From NCBI RefSeq assembly GCF_015476655.1, contig NZ_JABFHF010000005.1, positions 62,001 through 126,000 of the forward strand: 64,000 bases of DNA, written 5' to 3'. Every line of letters starts with the position of its first letter. The first letter of the stretch is position 1. The DNA is from Aquiflexum lacus. Its GTDB lineage: Bacteria; Bacteroidota; Bacteroidia; Cytophagales; Cyclobacteriaceae. Positions 52,637-61,360 of this stretch are shown one piece after another. The notes beneath the pieces are model-generated. The model was not told the DNA's origin, did no database searches, and saw only the letters and a program-made list of their open reading frames with translations. Made by a program: the position numbers and the translations under genes.

Positions 52637-52754
52637 TTCCAAAATTTTTTCGACTTGAGATGACGCCTGCCTGCCGTAGGTAGGAGAAAATTGATATCAT
52701 CTCATTTCCGTAAATGCCAATTTTCATTACTGAAGAGGACATATTTTCATCCCC

Positions 52755-52814
52755 AATGTTAACTTAACATTAACATAACTTCAAAATATTTTATCAATGT
52801 TAATTTAATGTTAA
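52755..52814. promoter_or_regulatory. Cluster of TGTTAA/TTAACA motifs upstream of 52856
   Basis: Five copies of the hexamer TGTTAA or its complement occur at 52757, 52764, 52770, 52798 and 52809, some overlapping as near-palindromes (ATGTTAACTTAACAT), followed by GGTTAACC. The set lies directly before the ATG at 52856 and may be an operator, although low-complexity AT sequence can also give this. Confidence 0.35.
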
Positions 52815-52855
52815 CTTTGGGTTAACCATAAGTTATCATATGCTTGCTATCGGTC

Positions 52856-53683
52856 ATGAAAAAGTTTTTGAGCATCCTTACATTGATTTTCCTTTTGGGC
52901 TTTCATGCAAAGTCTCAGGATGACTATGTGAAGATTAAACTGACGCTTTTTGAGACCAATTTAGAAAAGAAATATTTTACCCAATACCAAGATGACCCCT
53001 TCCTTCTGCTTCAGGCGCTTAACCCTGAAGAAAACCCTGATTTTAAGCGTTGGGATAAACTTTTGAAAGTTTTAGATAAAAGAGCTCAAAGAAAAAATGT
53101 AGATGTTCAATTGCTGTCGGATATCTTTTATAAAACCCATCAACATTTATTGAAGCGTTATGCACCTCATTCCTTTTTTACAGGAACACTGAAAGATGGG
53201 GTCTTTGATTGTGTTACAGGTTCAGGTGCTTATGCATTACTTTTAGAGCGTTATGGTATTCCTTACATTTTGGTTGAAACAGATGAACATATATATCTGA
53301 AAGGTCAATTTGAGGGAATACCATTTATTATCGAGAGTACATTTGTTCACGATGGATTAATAATTGGGGAAACTGAAATTGGGCAGTTTGAAAAAAAATA
53401 TATTGCATCAGAAAAATCAATTGAACCAAATAAGCCTGTGGTTTTGGGTAGAAACTCAAATAGCACAAAAGAGAATAAGACATTTGACCATATCAGGCTT
53501 AAAGAATTGGCAGGTTTGCAGTATTACAACGATGCCATCAAAAAGTTTGACGAAAAAGACTTTCAAGGTAGTTATGTTCAATTGTTAAAAGCTGAATTTC
53601 TTTACCCCTCCACGAGAATTGTTAGTCTCAAAGAAAAAATGGAAGCCCTTTTGGGGGTTGTTGAATATTCAGAGCTTCGTTAA
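52856..53683 (+). CDS. Secreted transglutaminase-like hypothetical protein
   Basis: The start is set at ATG 52856 (MKKFLSILTLIFLLGFHAKS signal peptide), rather than an upstream TTG. The 275-residue protein has a segment DGVFDCVTGSGAYALLLERYGI, then DEHIYLKG and IIESTF. This gives the Cys, His and an acidic residue in the order and spacing of transglutaminase-like cysteine proteases. A TPR-like helical tail closes the protein. Activity is inferred from these motifs. No neighbours in operon. Confidence 0.68.
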   Translation: MKKFLSILTLIFLLGFHAKSQDDYVKIKLTLFETNLEKKYFTQYQDDPFLLLQALNPEENPDFKRWDKLLKVLDKRAQRKNVDVQLLSDIFYKTHQHLLKRYAPHSFFTGTLKDGVFDCVTGSGAYALLLERYGIPYILVETDEHIYLKGQFEGIPFIIESTFVHDGLIIGETEIGQFEKKYIASEKSIEPNKPVVLGRNSNSTKENKTFDHIRLKELAGLQYYNDAIKKFDEKDFQGSYVQLLKAEFLYPSTRIVSLKEKMEALLGVVEYSELR

Positions 53684-53753
53684 GATGGCTTAGTATATTG
53701 AATAGATAAAGGCACAACAATCAATCATAATTTGATTTTTTCTACCAACATAA

Positions 53754-53769
53754 TGTCCCTAAAGGGACA
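53754..53769. repeat. Short perfect palindrome TGTCCCTAAAGGGACA
   Basis: A seven-base arm pair surrounds a two-base centre in the spacer between the transglutaminase-like gene and the sialidase-like gene. It has the look of a dispersed short palindrome rather than a terminator because it lacks a T run directly after the stem. Confidence 0.5.
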
Positions 53770-53815
53770 AAAATATTTGGATAACCTTTAGTTGATTTGT
53801 TCAACCAAAGGGCTT

Positions 53816-55048
53816 TTATAGTGTTAATTTGGATATTCTTATTTTTTTCCGTTCGGCACTATCATCAGTCCATGCAAACCAAACCTGATCGCCATTGACG
53901 GACATTTGAGGGAATCCACTTGAACGCTTTTCTGAAGTTTCCGCAATGAGAATGGGTTGGCCCAATTTACCATCAATGGTTATTGTCCTTGCCATTATTT
54001 TCCCTTCTTCCATCCAAGTGATCATGGACAAATCCTCATTGATCCAATCTATATCAACCCTTCCGATTGTTTTTCCCAAATCGACCCGAGTGGTTTGTAC
54101 AAAAGATTCACCACTATCTGTTGAAATAGCGACTTTTACTTCAGGGCTGTCTTTTGCAGCAGTATACCACGCTACAACTACTTGGTTTTCCCAGGCGGCC
54201 ACCCTTGGTCCATTAACCGGACAAGCAGCAATTTGCCATAGATCCATATAAACGGGATTCGTTTCTGACCATTTGTCACCAAGCCATCTAATGATTCCTA
54301 AATCCCTGATTTCAGTTTCGGACCTGTCCCTAAATACGATGACCGGACCATTTGCAGACATGGAAACACTCGTCTGACAACAGTCACATACCCTTTCATC
54401 CAATTCCCACTCATCCAGTTTATTTCCTTTTGAATCCAAAAGGGAAGCCCTCAATGTCATCTGACCTTGGTGGCCATGATGATGTTCATCATCGGTGCTA
54501 TTTCCAGTATTTCTACCATCAAGCCAGCTGATGAGCATATTCTCACCCCAAGCAGCCATAGAGACAAATCCATGTTCGGTTTGGGTTTTGTCGTCATGAA
54601 GGACAATTGGATCAGACCAATCAATCCCATTGGAGGATAAGGTTACTTTGATGTCATAGGCAAAAGTTCCGGGACCACTTTTTTCCAAAAAGAAGGCGAC
54701 CAATGTCCCGTCTTCAAATGAAGCCATTTGCGGATAATCAGCCCAATTGACAAACCAGTTTGATCCTTCTGCAATCAAAATGGGGTCTGACCAGTTATTT
54801 TCTATCAATGCAGCGTATTTAAATAGGTTCCTATCAGCCGATTTTTCAATCCAAGACAGATAAGTTTGGCCGGTATTTGAAGTGAATAAAAACGGTTCCT
54901 CAAGATGATCGTCCTCTGATTCCAATACTTTTACCGATTCTATGCCTTTTGGAATACTTTCAACAGTTTTTTCCGAACAAGAAAAAAAGAACATCCACAA
55001 CAAAGTTATGATGGAAAATGGCCTTAAGATTTCGAATAAGTGAATCAT
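53816..55048 (-). CDS. Sialidase-like beta-propeller lipoprotein with CDCC motif
   Basis: The 410-residue protein has a lipobox (FFFSC24). A six-bladed propeller pattern follows, with BNR/Asp-box-like motifs (SSNGIDWSDPIVL, STDSGESFVQTT) and SWIEKSADRNL. A central RVCDCCQTSVSMS and AACPVNGPRVAAW supply conserved-looking cysteines, which could form disulphides or a metal site. The usual sialidase Arg triad is not clear, so enzymatic activity is doubtful. It starts four bases before the response-regulator stop (ATGA) and is thus in its operon. Confidence 0.75.
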   Translation of the reverse strand: MIHLFEILRPFSIITLLWMFFFSCSEKTVESIPKGIESVKVLESEDDHLEEPFLFTSNTGQTYLSWIEKSADRNLFKYAALIENNWSDPILIAEGSNWFVNWADYPQMASFEDGTLVAFFLEKSGPGTFAYDIKVTLSSNGIDWSDPIVLHDDKTQTEHGFVSMAAWGENMLISWLDGRNTGNSTDDEHHHGHQGQMTLRASLLDSKGNKLDEWELDERVCDCCQTSVSMSANGPVIVFRDRSETEIRDLGIIRWLGDKWSETNPVYMDLWQIAACPVNGPRVAAWENQVVVAWYTAAKDSPEVKVAISTDSGESFVQTTRVDLGKTIGRVDIDWINEDLSMITWMEEGKIMARTITIDGKLGQPILIAETSEKRSSGFPQMSVNGDQVWFAWTDDSAERKKIRISKLTL

Positions 55049-55737
55049 TCTGTTACTACCATTTTAAATCCTTCACCGTGTATGGTGATGATCTGAACTT
55101 TGGGATCCTCTTTGAGTATTTTTCGAATCTTACTGAGGTAAACATCCATACTCCGGGCATTAAAATAAGAGTCATCTCCCCAAATCTGCTTCAGGGCATG
55201 ACTTCTATTGACCAGCTTGTTCATTTCAGAAGCTAAAAGTCTTATCAACTCATTTTCTTTTGAGGTTAATTTATGGGTACCGGAAGGGCTTATAATGTAT
55301 TGTTCATCATAATGTAGTTCAAAAGCACCGAAATTATAAATTTTAAGGGCATTGACCTCATCTGATTTTTGGGTTCTTCTGAGTATGGCGGCAATTCTCA
55401 AGAGAAGTTCTTCCATGCTAAATGGCTTTGTGATGTAATCATCCGCGCCTATTTTCAGCCCTTCAATAATGTCCTCTTTAAGATTTTTGGCAGTGAGGTA
55501 TATGATTGGAAGATCCTCCTGTACTTTTTTTATTTCTTTGCCCAATGTGAATCCATCCTTTTTGGGCATCATGATATCAAGAATGGCGAGTCCAAACTTA
55601 TCTTTTTTAAACTTTGACCATCCTTCTTCACCATCTCTGCATAAGGTGGTTTCATATCCTTTCATGGTCAGGTATTCCTGCAGTATGTCACCTAGATTTG
55701 GGTCATCTTCTACTACAAGTAGTTTGGCTTTGCTCAT
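55045..55737 (-). CDS. OmpR-family response regulator
   Basis: The 230-residue protein has a receiver domain (VVEDDPNLG, phospho-acceptor Asp in LAILDIMMPKKDGF, Lys in YITKPFS). A winged-helix DNA-binding domain follows (LTSKENELIRLLA, YFNARSMDVYLSKIRKIL). It is coupled by ATGA overlaps to the histidine kinase upstream and the sialidase-like lipoprotein downstream. It presumably controls genes for envelope functions; targets are unknown. Confidence 0.93.
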   Translation of the reverse strand: MSKAKLLVVEDDPNLGDILQEYLTMKGYETTLCRDGEEGWSKFKKDKFGLAILDIMMPKKDGFTLGKEIKKVQEDLPIIYLTAKNLKEDIIEGLKIGADDYITKPFSMEELLLRIAAILRRTQKSDEVNALKIYNFGAFELHYDEQYIISPSGTHKLTSKENELIRLLASEMNKLVNRSHALKQIWGDDSYFNARSMDVYLSKIRKILKEDPKVQIITIHGEGFKMVVTE

Positions 55738-57446
55738 TGTGTTTTGGGTAGTTTAAGGGTAAATATACTTCCTTTTCCTGGTTCACTGTTCACTTTAATT
55801 TCTCCTTTGTGGGCTTCAATCATGGTTTTGACATAAGCCAAACCCAAACCAAATCCTTTTACATCGTGGAGGTTTCCTGTCGGAACCCGGTAGAATTTAT
55901 CAAATATTTTTTTTATGGATTCTTTTGACATGCCAATGCCATGGTCTTTGACGGAAACAAAAATACTACCGTTTTCATCCCATGACCTGATTTGGATTTC
56001 GGGTTTGTCATTGGAATACTTGATGGCATTGTCCAGGAGATTGTTGAATATATGTGTAAGATGAAAAGTATCTGCTTCCAAGTATGGTTCGGTCAATGCA
56101 TTTTCCAATTCAATTTTGCCTCCTTTGTTTTCAATCTGTAGGTCAATTTGGTTTTTGGCATTTTCAAGAATGTCTGTAATGTTTAGCTTTTCAAATTTGA
56201 GTTTAAATTCTTTTTTGTCCAAGGCTGCGGATTGAAGTACTTTTTCTACTTGGCCGCCCAACCGCTTGTTCTCATCTTTAATAATACTCAAATACCTCTT
56301 GCGAAAAGAGTCCTGACTCATCAATTCAGGATCCTGTAGCGCTTCTATCGCCAAACTGACAGTTGCAATTGGAGTTTTGAATTCATGGGTCATGTTATTG
56401 ATGAAGTCATTCTTGATATCTGAAAGATTTTTTTGCCGGATTATCACCCTGATCGCATAAACAAAACAGAATATAACGATGCCGATAAAAAGCAATGAAC
56501 TTAGGACGGGCAACCAGATTTGTCTGAATATATAGGCATTTTTACTCGGGAAGTGTACCACAAGGTAATTCTCTTTACCTAAAATATCACTTGGGAAAAG
56601 TCTTGCTTGCAGGTCACTTGAGGCGATCTTGGCAGAATCAAAAGTACCTGAGATGGGAATAAGAATACCGCTGTCTTCTCTTACGCCCAAATCAAAAGGT
56701 TCGGCTATACCTCTTTCTTTCAGGTTATTTTTTAGAATTCCTTTCACTTGGCTTGTGTCTATTCTGGATATGACGTCTTTTTGTCCTTCCAAGAGTTCTT
56801 CCCAAGCCCTGTTCATGAATTCAATTTTGAGGTTGGCACTTCGGATTTTATCCAATGCATCTCTTGGAATATTATATTCTTCAATAAATTCAGAATCCCT
56901 GCCCAGACCGTACCTTCTGCGGAATTGTGTTTCAGCTTGATTAAGGTATTGATATTGTCTTTGCCTTTCCTCAAGCAGGATTTCCATTTCATCGGGCGTA
57001 AAAAGACTTGAGGCTATTTCCGGTGTCAGGTTGGTAAAAAAATTATCAAGGTCAGCAAACAGCGACAGGTCCATTCCCCTAGATTCAATCAGTCTTTTGA
57101 AGCTTTGGCTTATTTGAGGAATAGGCTGCTGCAACAAGGAATCCATCACAGAAGGCCGCCTCCTTTCTGTGGGTCTTTGCCTTACCTGAACTACTATAGG
57201 TTCTATTTTTTGAAACAATGACCGCTGTAACAAAGTGTCTTTGGCCAAATAGCTGAGAAAAATATCACTTGTTTCACCTTTTTCGATTTGCAGTACCGTA
57301 GTGGAGAGTGACTGATAAACGTTCTGTTCAAATCTTTCCTCATTGATCCTAAGGGCATTGCTTACCCAATAATACTGAAACCCGATCAAGCCAAGGCTTG
57401 CGATGGACATCAGCATGATGATCAATTTCATTTTAGCTTTGGACAT
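55734..57446 (-). CDS. Sensor histidine kinase
   Basis: The 570-residue kinase has two membrane helices (residues ~5-27 and ~315-335) flanking a long periplasmic, coiled-coil-rich sensor. Then come the HisKA box (NNMTHEFKTPIATVSLAIEA) and the HATPase motifs LLDNAIKYSN, DHGIGMSKESI and GFGLGLAYVK. It probably phosphorylates the response regulator encoded next. The periplasmic region has Gln/Arg-rich helices but no recognised ligand domain. Confidence 0.92.
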   Translation of the reverse strand: MSKAKMKLIIMLMSIASLGLIGFQYYWVSNALRINEERFEQNVYQSLSTTVLQIEKGETSDIFLSYLAKDTLLQRSLFQKIEPIVVQVRQRPTERRRPSVMDSLLQQPIPQISQSFKRLIESRGMDLSLFADLDNFFTNLTPEIASSLFTPDEMEILLEERQRQYQYLNQAETQFRRRYGLGRDSEFIEEYNIPRDALDKIRSANLKIEFMNRAWEELLEGQKDVISRIDTSQVKGILKNNLKERGIAEPFDLGVREDSGILIPISGTFDSAKIASSDLQARLFPSDILGKENYLVVHFPSKNAYIFRQIWLPVLSSLLFIGIVIFCFVYAIRVIIRQKNLSDIKNDFINNMTHEFKTPIATVSLAIEALQDPELMSQDSFRKRYLSIIKDENKRLGGQVEKVLQSAALDKKEFKLKFEKLNITDILENAKNQIDLQIENKGGKIELENALTEPYLEADTFHLTHIFNNLLDNAIKYSNDKPEIQIRSWDENGSIFVSVKDHGIGMSKESIKKIFDKFYRVPTGNLHDVKGFGLGLAYVKTMIEAHKGEIKVNSEPGKGSIFTLKLPKTQ

Positions 57447-57631
57447 ATTACAAATTTATAGCTAATAATAAAGGATAGTAATTGCTTAACGTTTTTTAAC
57501 GGGACAAGAATCCTCCAATTTCAAAAATATTGCAGCTATTTGAATTTTTCTGATGAGCGGGATAGATTTTTTGTGATTCATTATAGGAAATTCAGCAGAC
57601 GTTCAACTCTTTTTTATTATTTGTCATTCCT

Positions 57632-57639
57632 TATCTTTG
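57632..57639 (+). promoter_or_regulatory. -7 box (TATCTTTG) of lysA
   Basis: An exact TAnnTTTG match lies 20 bases before the ATG at 57660, giving a short leader. A -33 element at the right distance is not evident. Confidence 0.4.
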
Positions 57640-57659
57640 CGGTTCAAAAATTTAGATTC

Positions 57660-58895
57660 ATGAATATCGAAGATCAGCAATTTAGGATGCAGGGAGTTTC
57701 TCTGAATGAGTTGGCCAAGACCTATGGTACTCCATTGTATGTATATGATGGACAAAAAATTCTGGAAAAAGTTTCTCTACTTCAAAAGGCTTTTTCATCT
57801 GTAAATTTGAAAATTAAATACGCAACCAAGGCCCTTTCCAATATCAATATCCTAAAACTGATGAAGAAAGCCGGAACAGGTGTTGATGCGGTATCTATTG
57901 AAGAAGTACACCTCTGCCTTCATGCAGGGTTTGATCCGCATGAAATCATGTACACACCCAACTCTGTATCTTTTGATGAAATCAAATCTGCGGTGGACCT
58001 GGGTGTAATGATCAATATAGACAATATTCCAATGCTGGAGCACTTTGGGACTTTTTTTGGTAATGAGGTGCCCCTTTGTATCAGGTTGAACCCACATATT
58101 CTTGCCGGTGGCAACGCCAAAATATCAGTGGGACATATTGACAGTAAATTTGGTATATCTATCCTTCAATTAAAGCATGTATTAAAGGTAGTACAGGCAT
58201 ATGACCTCAATGTCATAGGGCTTCATGTTCACACCGGTTCTGATATTCTGGATGCAGAAGTGTTTTTGAAAGGTGCAGAGATTCTTTTTGATGCAGCAAG
58301 GGAATTCAAGGAACTGAAATTTTTGGATTTTGGTGGGGGTTTTAAGGTAGCCTACAAGCCACATGATATTTCAACAGATATTATGGAAGTGGGGGAGAAG
58401 GTTTCTGCTGCATTCAGGAAATTTTGTAAGGAATACGGAACTGAACTTGAAATATGGTTTGAACCAGGCAAATTCCTTGTTTCTGAATCCGGACTTTTGT
58501 TGGTAAAAGTCAACGTAGTCAAATCAACTCCTGCATCAACATTCGTTGGGGTAGATTCAGGTCTCAACCATCTGATTCGTCCCATGATGTATGATGCCTA
58601 TCATGATGTTGTCAATATCTCAAAACTTGAGGGGCCGGAAAGGGTGTACACCATTGTTGGATATATCTGTGAAACAGACACTATAGCAGCTGACCGAAAA
58701 TTGAAAGAAGTTCAAGAGGGAGATATTTTGGCTATAAAAAATGCAGGTGCTTACGGATTCAGTATGTCTTCCAATTATAACTCAAGATTAAGGCCGCCCG
58801 AGATTCTGATATTGAACGGAAAAGCACATATTATACGAGAGAGAGAAACCTTCTCTGATATTCTCAAAAATCAAGTGGATATAGGTATTATTTGA
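57660..58895 (+). CDS. lysA: Diaminopimelate decarboxylase
   Basis: The start is placed at ATG 57660, since a frame back to 57540 adds 40 residues that cross the promoter. The 411-residue PLP enzyme has YATKAL with Lys57, HVHTGSDI, DFGGGFKV, WFEPGKFL and CETDTIA, all of the fold III decarboxylase family. It makes lysine from meso-diaminopimelate in the cytoplasm. Monocistronic, with a terminator after it. Confidence 0.93.
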   Translation: MNIEDQQFRMQGVSLNELAKTYGTPLYVYDGQKILEKVSLLQKAFSSVNLKIKYATKALSNINILKLMKKAGTGVDAVSIEEVHLCLHAGFDPHEIMYTPNSVSFDEIKSAVDLGVMINIDNIPMLEHFGTFFGNEVPLCIRLNPHILAGGNAKISVGHIDSKFGISILQLKHVLKVVQAYDLNVIGLHVHTGSDILDAEVFLKGAEILFDAAREFKELKFLDFGGGFKVAYKPHDISTDIMEVGEKVSAAFRKFCKEYGTELEIWFEPGKFLVSESGLLLVKVNVVKSTPASTFVGVDSGLNHLIRPMMYDAYHDVVNISKLEGPERVYTIVGYICETDTIAADRKLKEVQEGDILAIKNAGAYGFSMSSNYNSRLRPPEILILNGKAHIIRERETFSDILKNQVDIGII

Positions 58896-58915
58896 TACCT
58901 GTAGATTCAATAAAA

Positions 58916-58942
58916 CCCGGCATAATATGTCGGGATTTTTTT
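58916..58942 (+). terminator. Rho-independent terminator of lysA
   Basis: The stem CCCGGCAT/ATGTCGGG has one G-U pair and is followed by a run of T. It lies 20 bases after the lysA stop. Confidence 0.8.
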
Positions 58943-59429
58943 ATCTATTTTTTAGCGAATGTTATTCTTTCATCTAAAAAAATTTCTCAAGTGATCCTCA
59001 TTCTGGTTGTTTAATTAAAACATACAATGGGTTCAAAATAATATCAAGTATCTAAAAATATCAGATCAAATCAGAATTTAACCTACATCATCAAAAAAAA
59101 TTCAACTTTTTTCCCAACGTTAAAAGCACCATTTTTTTTCTTTCATATTACCAAAAAAGCAAATCCTCTTCCCGAATTTGAAATTGGAATTAAAACAGAT
59201 CTTCATAGGGTTTTTAAAGAGACTTTTGGCATAAAAATCTTTTGCTTAATAAGTTGTTTTTTTGGAATAAAATTTCTTTTATTAATCAATCACCCGATTA
59301 TTTAGAAATATCATTTTGATGAATATCAATTACATAAAATAATATTTCTATTTACCAAAAGCAAAATTTTGCTTTTCAATGACAGATTTTCTTAGAGCAA
59401 CAAGGCTATTGTTTGAAAATAGTTTTATA
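58943..59429. other. AT-rich spacer with a 20-base palindrome
   Basis: Nearly 490 bases without a gene. The only structure I see is a perfect 20-base palindrome at 59357-59376 (AAAAGCAAAATTTTGCTTTT), about 53 bases before the next ATG, which could bind a dimeric regulator or be coincidental AT sequence. Confidence 0.5.
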
Positions 59430-61313
59430 ATGAAAAGGCACATTTTTATATTAAAATTACTGGTATTCCTGATCCTGAGTCAGGGGGTTCAGACCATTTC
59501 CTATTCCCAAAATACCGGATTTTTTAATTTGTCTTTTGCTCCTAAAGGTGATTATGAAAAAGATAAGAATTATGATAACCATGCAAGGGTAAATTCAGGG
59601 CCCGGCCCAGGTACCATGAGTGTAAATGTAAGTGGTCAATTGGCCTTGTGTACGCATACCGATAGGGGTCACATTATCCTGGATGTAGATGGTGGAGTTC
59701 CACCTTATACATTCAGGTGGAATAATCTTGAAACTGTCCAAAACAGATATAACCTTTTATCCGGTACTTATTCAGTTTGGATTAAGGATAGTTTGGGCTA
59801 TGAAATCCGGGAAAGAATAATTGTCCAGCCTCCTTATCCACTTGAAATTGAGATGGCCAACACCAAAGAAGCAAGCTGTATCAGTAGTAATGATGGAGAA
59901 GCAAAAATTAATATCCTCAAAGGAAGAGGAGAGCCATATAAAATTGAGTGGAGCAATGGATTGAGAAATCAAATGCATGCGAAGGGCCTCACACCGGGAA
60001 CTTATTCTGTCAAGGTATCAGACCAATTTGATTGTAATCAGACAATTTATTTTGAAATCAAATCCAGCCACGCTGAAATGCAGGTCTCAGAAGAGCTTCA
60101 GGACGTGTCCTGTTCTAATGGGGACGATGGTTCAATTGCTGTTCAGGTATCCGGAGGCAAATCACCTTACAAATTTCAGTGGTCTAACGGAGCAACTTCA
60201 AAAGCAAATACAGGACTAAGCCCTGGGGATTATGAGGTATTGATAACTGATGCAGCGGGCTGTTCAGTCTTCAAAACATTTCAAATTGCAGCATCAAGTC
60301 CGATGGAAGTCAGTGGAGAGGTCAAATCGGATTTATTGTGTTTTCATTCTGAAGAGGGATTTATTGCGTTGAATGTAGATGGAGGTAAAGCACCTTACAC
60401 CTACTTGTGGTCCAATGGGGGTAAAACAAATAAAATTCAGCAATTAGGTCCCGGTGAATATGAAGTGATAGTTACAGATGCGAATGGATGTTCTATAGAG
60501 AAGGTTTTTAATATAGTTGGTCCTGAAAAATTGACAGCAAAAATCGAGACAGCCCTTGACATCAATTGTGAACTTGGAGAAGCAAAAGGTGTGGCATGGG
60601 TGAGTATCAAAGGTGGCAAAGCACCCTATAAGGTGCATTGGCAAAATGGTTCGGATGACATAAGGGAAATCCAAATCGCCGATGAAAAAGAGATTACTGT
60701 GGAAGTAACGGATGCTTTTGGATGTTCTGTTTCGGAAACTGTCACTGTGGATTTTTCAAATATTGCTGCCGATGATAGGTTGGAATTCAACTATAGGAAA
60801 GTAGAGTTGGATCTTGAAGATGAAATCTTGGTCGATGAACCTTTGCTTTTTGAAAGTGCCATTGCTGAGGATTTTATTGCTTGGGAATGGGATTTTGGAG
60901 ACGGGACCAAATCACATGAGAAGGATCCAATTCATGTATTCAAAAACTCTGGTGATTTTGAAGTTGTTTTGAGGGCATATGACCTGTATGGATGTTCTTC
61001 GGTATTGACTGAAGAAGTGAGGATTAAAGAGCATGAAGAATTTTTTGTGATGCCAAATGCCTTTTCACCAAACGGCGATGGACTCAACGATAAGTTTCAT
61101 CCGGTGATGAAGGGGGTTGCAGATTATAAAATGGATATTTTTAACAATTGGGGTGAGCATTTGTATTCCAGCGCAGGAAGAGGCAGTGAAGGATGGGATG
61201 GGTTTTTGAACGGTCAGTTGTTACCGAATGGCAATTACGTCTACAAGGTTCATTACTCCACTTCAAAGGGTGAGGAAATTCAAAAAACAGGTACAGTTAC
61301 TTTGATCAGGTAA
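59430..61313 (+). CDS. Cell-surface protein with SprB-like repeats, PKD domain and T9SS type B sorting domain
   Basis: The start is ATG 59430, giving a signal peptide (MKRHIFILKLLVFLILSQG); a frame from 59379 adds 17 residues. The 627-residue protein has about four to five SprB-like repeats with the theme VSGGKSPYKFQWSNG and a PKD domain (WEWDFGDGTKSHEKDPIHVF). It closes with the gliding-motility-associated C-terminal domain (MPNAFSPNGDGLNDKFHP, IFNNWGEHLYSS, LPNGNYVYKVHY). It is exported by T9SS and likely surface-attached or released; a SprB-like adhesin role is inferred. Confidence 0.88.
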   Translation: MKRHIFILKLLVFLILSQGVQTISYSQNTGFFNLSFAPKGDYEKDKNYDNHARVNSGPGPGTMSVNVSGQLALCTHTDRGHIILDVDGGVPPYTFRWNNLETVQNRYNLLSGTYSVWIKDSLGYEIRERIIVQPPYPLEIEMANTKEASCISSNDGEAKINILKGRGEPYKIEWSNGLRNQMHAKGLTPGTYSVKVSDQFDCNQTIYFEIKSSHAEMQVSEELQDVSCSNGDDGSIAVQVSGGKSPYKFQWSNGATSKANTGLSPGDYEVLITDAAGCSVFKTFQIAASSPMEVSGEVKSDLLCFHSEEGFIALNVDGGKAPYTYLWSNGGKTNKIQQLGPGEYEVIVTDANGCSIEKVFNIVGPEKLTAKIETALDINCELGEAKGVAWVSIKGGKAPYKVHWQNGSDDIREIQIADEKEITVEVTDAFGCSVSETVTVDFSNIAADDRLEFNYRKVELDLEDEILVDEPLLFESAIAEDFIAWEWDFGDGTKSHEKDPIHVFKNSGDFEVVLRAYDLYGCSSVLTEEVRIKEHEEFFVMPNAFSPNGDGLNDKFHPVMKGVADYKMDIFNNWGEHLYSSAGRGSEGWDGFLNGQLLPNGNYVYKVHYSTSKGEEIQKTGTVTLIR

Positions 61314-61360
61314 AACAAATTCCATTATTAAAGCTTTTCTTTAAGAAATAAAACATTCTT

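Noticed and set aside
57540-57659. N-terminal extension of lysA
   Set aside because: It crosses the TATCTTTG box, is rich in phenylalanine and tyrosine and unlike the family; the ATG at 57660 gives the normal N-terminus.
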